DNA of 45,774 bases. Origin: Desulfobulbaceae bacterium. Lineage in GTDB: Bacteria; Desulfobacterota; Desulfobulbia; Desulfobulbales; VMSU01. The stretch covers positions 1 to 45,774 of the forward strand of contig VMSU01000174.1 of the NCBI GenBank assembly GCA_013792005.1. Reading direction: 5' to 3'. A program made the position numbers and the translations under genes. Below are positions 43,781-45,774 of the stretch, piece after piece (position 1 is the first letter of the stretch; the number at the start of each line of letters is the position of its first letter). The notes under the pieces are model-generated. The model had not been told where the DNA came from, made no database searches, and saw only the letters and a program-made list of their open reading frames with translations.

Positions 43781-45237
43781 GGTAAATGTAAGGGCATAAG
43801 CCGTTGTTGATAAAATTGTCCTGCTTTCCCCGTGGTGTGCGGCGTATATGGGGTCATAACCACTGTCCCTTTCTGTGGAACAATTCGGTCAAATACTGTC
43901 TCACCTTCATTATTAGTGAAAGAGAGATAAAGGTCAAGTAGTGGACGACAAACCTGAAGCATTCCTTGAAGATCAAAGCAGGTGTTAACATCCTCCCACC
44001 GCCTGAGTTCATAGGCCTGTAACCACAAACCAGGCAATGCTTTGCCGGTAATGCCATCGGCCATAGTCACCTCGTCTTCCCCTCCGTCAAGATAAAGCGC
44101 CGTTTCGAGTCTGGATTCAAGCTCGGCGCTCCCCTGCCGGGTCACTCCCTCCCACATTTCGTAATCCGGGTCGTCCATCCGAATGAGATGATTGCCGTAA
44201 TCGCCAAAAGTCCATTGACTATGACAAACCTGACATCCCACCTTCTTGCCATAACGGTCATGGGCGGAATCAACCATCACTGGGATAATCACCGTTTTCC
44301 CATTTGCCAGAACCAAATCCCTGCGACCACCACGGTCAGTCACCGATATCACCCGTTGATCAAGCGAATCTCCATGGCAGGACACACAGGAAAGCGACTC
44401 CTTTCCGGCCATCAATTCGCTCGCACCATGACAGTCGATGCACTGCATCCCAGCCTTCTGGTGAACATCAGGGACTAACTGATGATAACCAAGACCAAAG
44501 GGCTCACGCTGTTCTTCACCTGCAGCGAAAGGGGTGCGATAATCCCAATTGACATCATGATCGAAGCGGCCGTAGTAATCAGCTCCAACCCGATTCCCAT
44601 AATGACAGCTCAAACACTGCTGATCACTTGGTTTTGCCAGAAAATCATGCTTAACCAGTGAACCGCTGGCAAAGGCAAGATGGCAGGCGGCACAGCCAGT
44701 ACCGTGGACAGTCGCCGGATATGCCTCCCCGGCTGAATAGACGTGACAGCGCAGGCAACGCCGACGCAAGAGGTCATCAACGAGCTGCAAAGGAGTTGCC
44801 GGAGAAGAGTCTCCACGCGGGATATCGACGAGTGAAACAAGAGTTTCTGTGCTACCAAAGGCCTGACGGACCATATTGATTTCATTAGCAACAGTGAAGT
44901 GCACCGTTCCCGCCACCTGTTCGACAATTTCCCCATGGCACCTTCCGCAAAAACGAGTCATGCTGACCGGATGGGCTGGTTGTTCGATCAATCCCTGATG
45001 TGCGGCATTTTTGTCGGATCCATGAGCATCACCAAGATGACAGTCCTCACAAAAAAAATCATGATTCTCTCCCAGAGATACCGGATGGCAGCCACGACAT
45101 CCCTTCTCTGATGGCTGAGGTTTCCCGGTTGCATCCAGAGCAACCGGATCACCTGCACTACCGGATGATGCTGGTTCATTCCCAGTGCACCCCCACATCA
45201 TGAGAATTACGCCCATACCCATTATTACTTTACGCAC
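43777..45237 (-). CDS. Nonahaem c-type cytochrome, probable lipoprotein
   Basis: This 486-residue exported electron carrier has nine CxxCH haem sites: CRGCH, CEDCH, CGRCH, CLRCH, CAACH, CLSCH, CIDCH, CVSCH and CQVCH, all in the first two thirds. The rest (about 350-486) has no haem site and is not recognised. The N-terminus MRKVIMGMGVILMMWGC is a signal peptide with an imperfect lipobox (Cys17). I start it at GTG 45237, which has AAGGA at good spacing; a longer frame from 45270 would bury the signal. Many histidines could be distal ligands. It probably sits on the periplasmic side of a membrane in anaerobic respiration or extracellular electron transfer; the partner is unknown. It is upstream of and overlaps rlpA. 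Confidence 0.9.
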   Translation of the reverse strand: MRKVIMGMGVILMMWGCTGNEPASSGSAGDPVALDATGKPQPSEKGCRGCHPVSLGENHDFFCEDCHLGDAHGSDKNAAHQGLIEQPAHPVSMTRFCGRCHGEIVEQVAGTVHFTVANEINMVRQAFGSTETLVSLVDIPRGDSSPATPLQLVDDLLRRRCLRCHVYSAGEAYPATVHGTGCAACHLAFASGSLVKHDFLAKPSDQQCLSCHYGNRVGADYYGRFDHDVNWDYRTPFAAGEEQREPFGLGYHQLVPDVHQKAGMQCIDCHGASELMAGKESLSCVSCHGDSLDQRVISVTDRGGRRDLVLANGKTVIIPVMVDSAHDRYGKKVGCQVCHSQWTFGDYGNHLIRMDDPDYEMWEGVTRQGSAELESRLETALYLDGGEDEVTMADGITGKALPGLWLQAYELRRWEDVNTCFDLQGMLQVCRPLLDLYLSFTNNEGETVFDRIVPQKGTVVMTPYTPHTTGKAGQFYQQRLMPLHLP

Positions 45238-45705
45238 AAAGAGTCCTTCCGAGAACAACAGTCTTCCCACCAGAACAGCTTATAATTGTTCATTTTACAG
45301 CCTAAAGCCAGAGGAATAGAAGAAGAGGCAACCACGATAATGCGCACAGTGGTGAAATAAAAAACATTCCCTTGCGTTATTATCAACGCAGGCCTACACA
45401 TTTAATAAGCAACAAAGAGGGGGCAGAGAAGTAATTCAGATATTTTTTTATTCCTCATCCGCCCCTCTTCGGGTAATTCCTGTGGTGCCAAAATCAAAGG
45501 ATTTAGTTACTGACGGAATCGAGATAAAATTTAATTTTTTCATAGTGATCTGGCAAGACTTTTCCAGATACATAATTCTAAATCCGTGAGTTGAAAAGCT
45601 TCGAGGAAGTCCTGGTCCCTTTTAGTGGCGATTTTGACCGCCACTTTATGCAAATGAGAGCTTATATGGCCAACGTTGAGCGGTTTATTATAGTCAACTT
45701 ATCCT
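45238..45705. other. Non-coding region at the right end
   Basis: No gene is supported. An imperfect GC pairing (AGAGGGGGCAGAG near 45417, CCGCCCCTCTT near 45461) and a short TGGCG/CGCCA hairpin near 45626-45645 are the only structures noticed. Confidence 0.4.
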
Positions 45706-45774
45706 GTAACTACACAGGGTAACGGTAATCAGTTATCGATTTACGGTTAAAAGAATCATGATTAGTCATAAATC
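45706..45774. repeat. Dispersed palindromic repeat, family A, copy 4, cut by window end
   Basis: GTAACTACACAGGGTAACGG begins the element and the visible 69 bases follow copy 2 closely (AAAAGAATCATGATTAGTC, then ATAAATC), without the MITE insertion. The rest lies beyond the window. Confidence 0.85.

Overview
The window looks like a chromosomal segment of a diderm, anaerobic Desulfobacterota bacterium, most likely of the Desulfobulbales type. I infer this from the gene content: a single-chain pyruvate:ferredoxin oxidoreductase, hydrogenase maturation genes, two multihaem c-type cytochromes, a family II (manganese) pyrophosphatase, an LPS-export lipoprotein, and a probable selenoprotein. No rRNA, tRNA, phage, integron or CRISPR array was seen.

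Layout, left to right. (1) 2-4388, + strand: ftsH (cut by the left edge), folP, and a class I adenylate cyclase. (2) 4643-8022, +: hypA-hypB-hypF, three overlapping genes for NiFe-site maturation; hypC, hypD and hypE are not here. (3) 8023-8872: a repeat-rich gap. (4) 8873-10501, +: a REC/HD-GYP regulator with a decayed GGDEF-like tail. (5) 10498-15081, -: dus plus a heterodimeric MdlA/MdlB-type ABC exporter, then tkt (15185-17176, -) ending in a clear terminator. (6) 17440-25298, -: mazG, rpsF, rpsR, a DUF2232 membrane protein, rplI, dnaB, leuS and lptE, a housekeeping run. (7) 25930-28566, +: an orphan hybrid sensor kinase. (8) 28794-29507, -: a HAD phosphatase. (9) 29895-30809, +: ppaC. (10) 31349-33571, +: a membrane sulfatase/phosphoglycerol-transferase-like protein. 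(11) 33602-35017, -: pyk. (12) 35127-36707, -: a secreted metallophosphatase-like/tetrahaem cytochrome fusion. (13) 37562-41104, +: por. (14) 41537-42943, +: a pseudo-receiver/PAS/GGDEF regulator. (15) 42983-45237, -: a nine-haem lipoprotein overlapping an RlpA-like lipoprotein.

The strongest hidden signal is in the gene at 35127-36707. A TTG-started frame at 36545 is only the 3' part. Upstream, in the same frame, lie a signal peptide and the first metal motif, separated from the rest by one UGA codon (36560-36558). That codon falls where, from family memory, a Pro-Cys-Gly-Cys motif is expected. It is followed 18 nt later by a 6-bp hairpin with a GGTCT loop, closely matching the bacterial SECIS layout. 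I therefore read it as selenocysteine: a secreted selenoprotein with four haems.

The second system is a set of three dispersed, palindromic, non-coding repeat families (called A, B and C here). Family C has imperfect 17-bp terminal inverted repeats and exact 7-bp target duplications at both copies, so it is a MITE. One C copy is inserted inside an A copy, and the other lies 19 bp upstream of the selenoprotein start. Family B keeps its outer stem while the stem sequence changes, shares an internal motif with C, and shares terminal bases with A. One B copy supplies the C-terminus of the HAD phosphatase.
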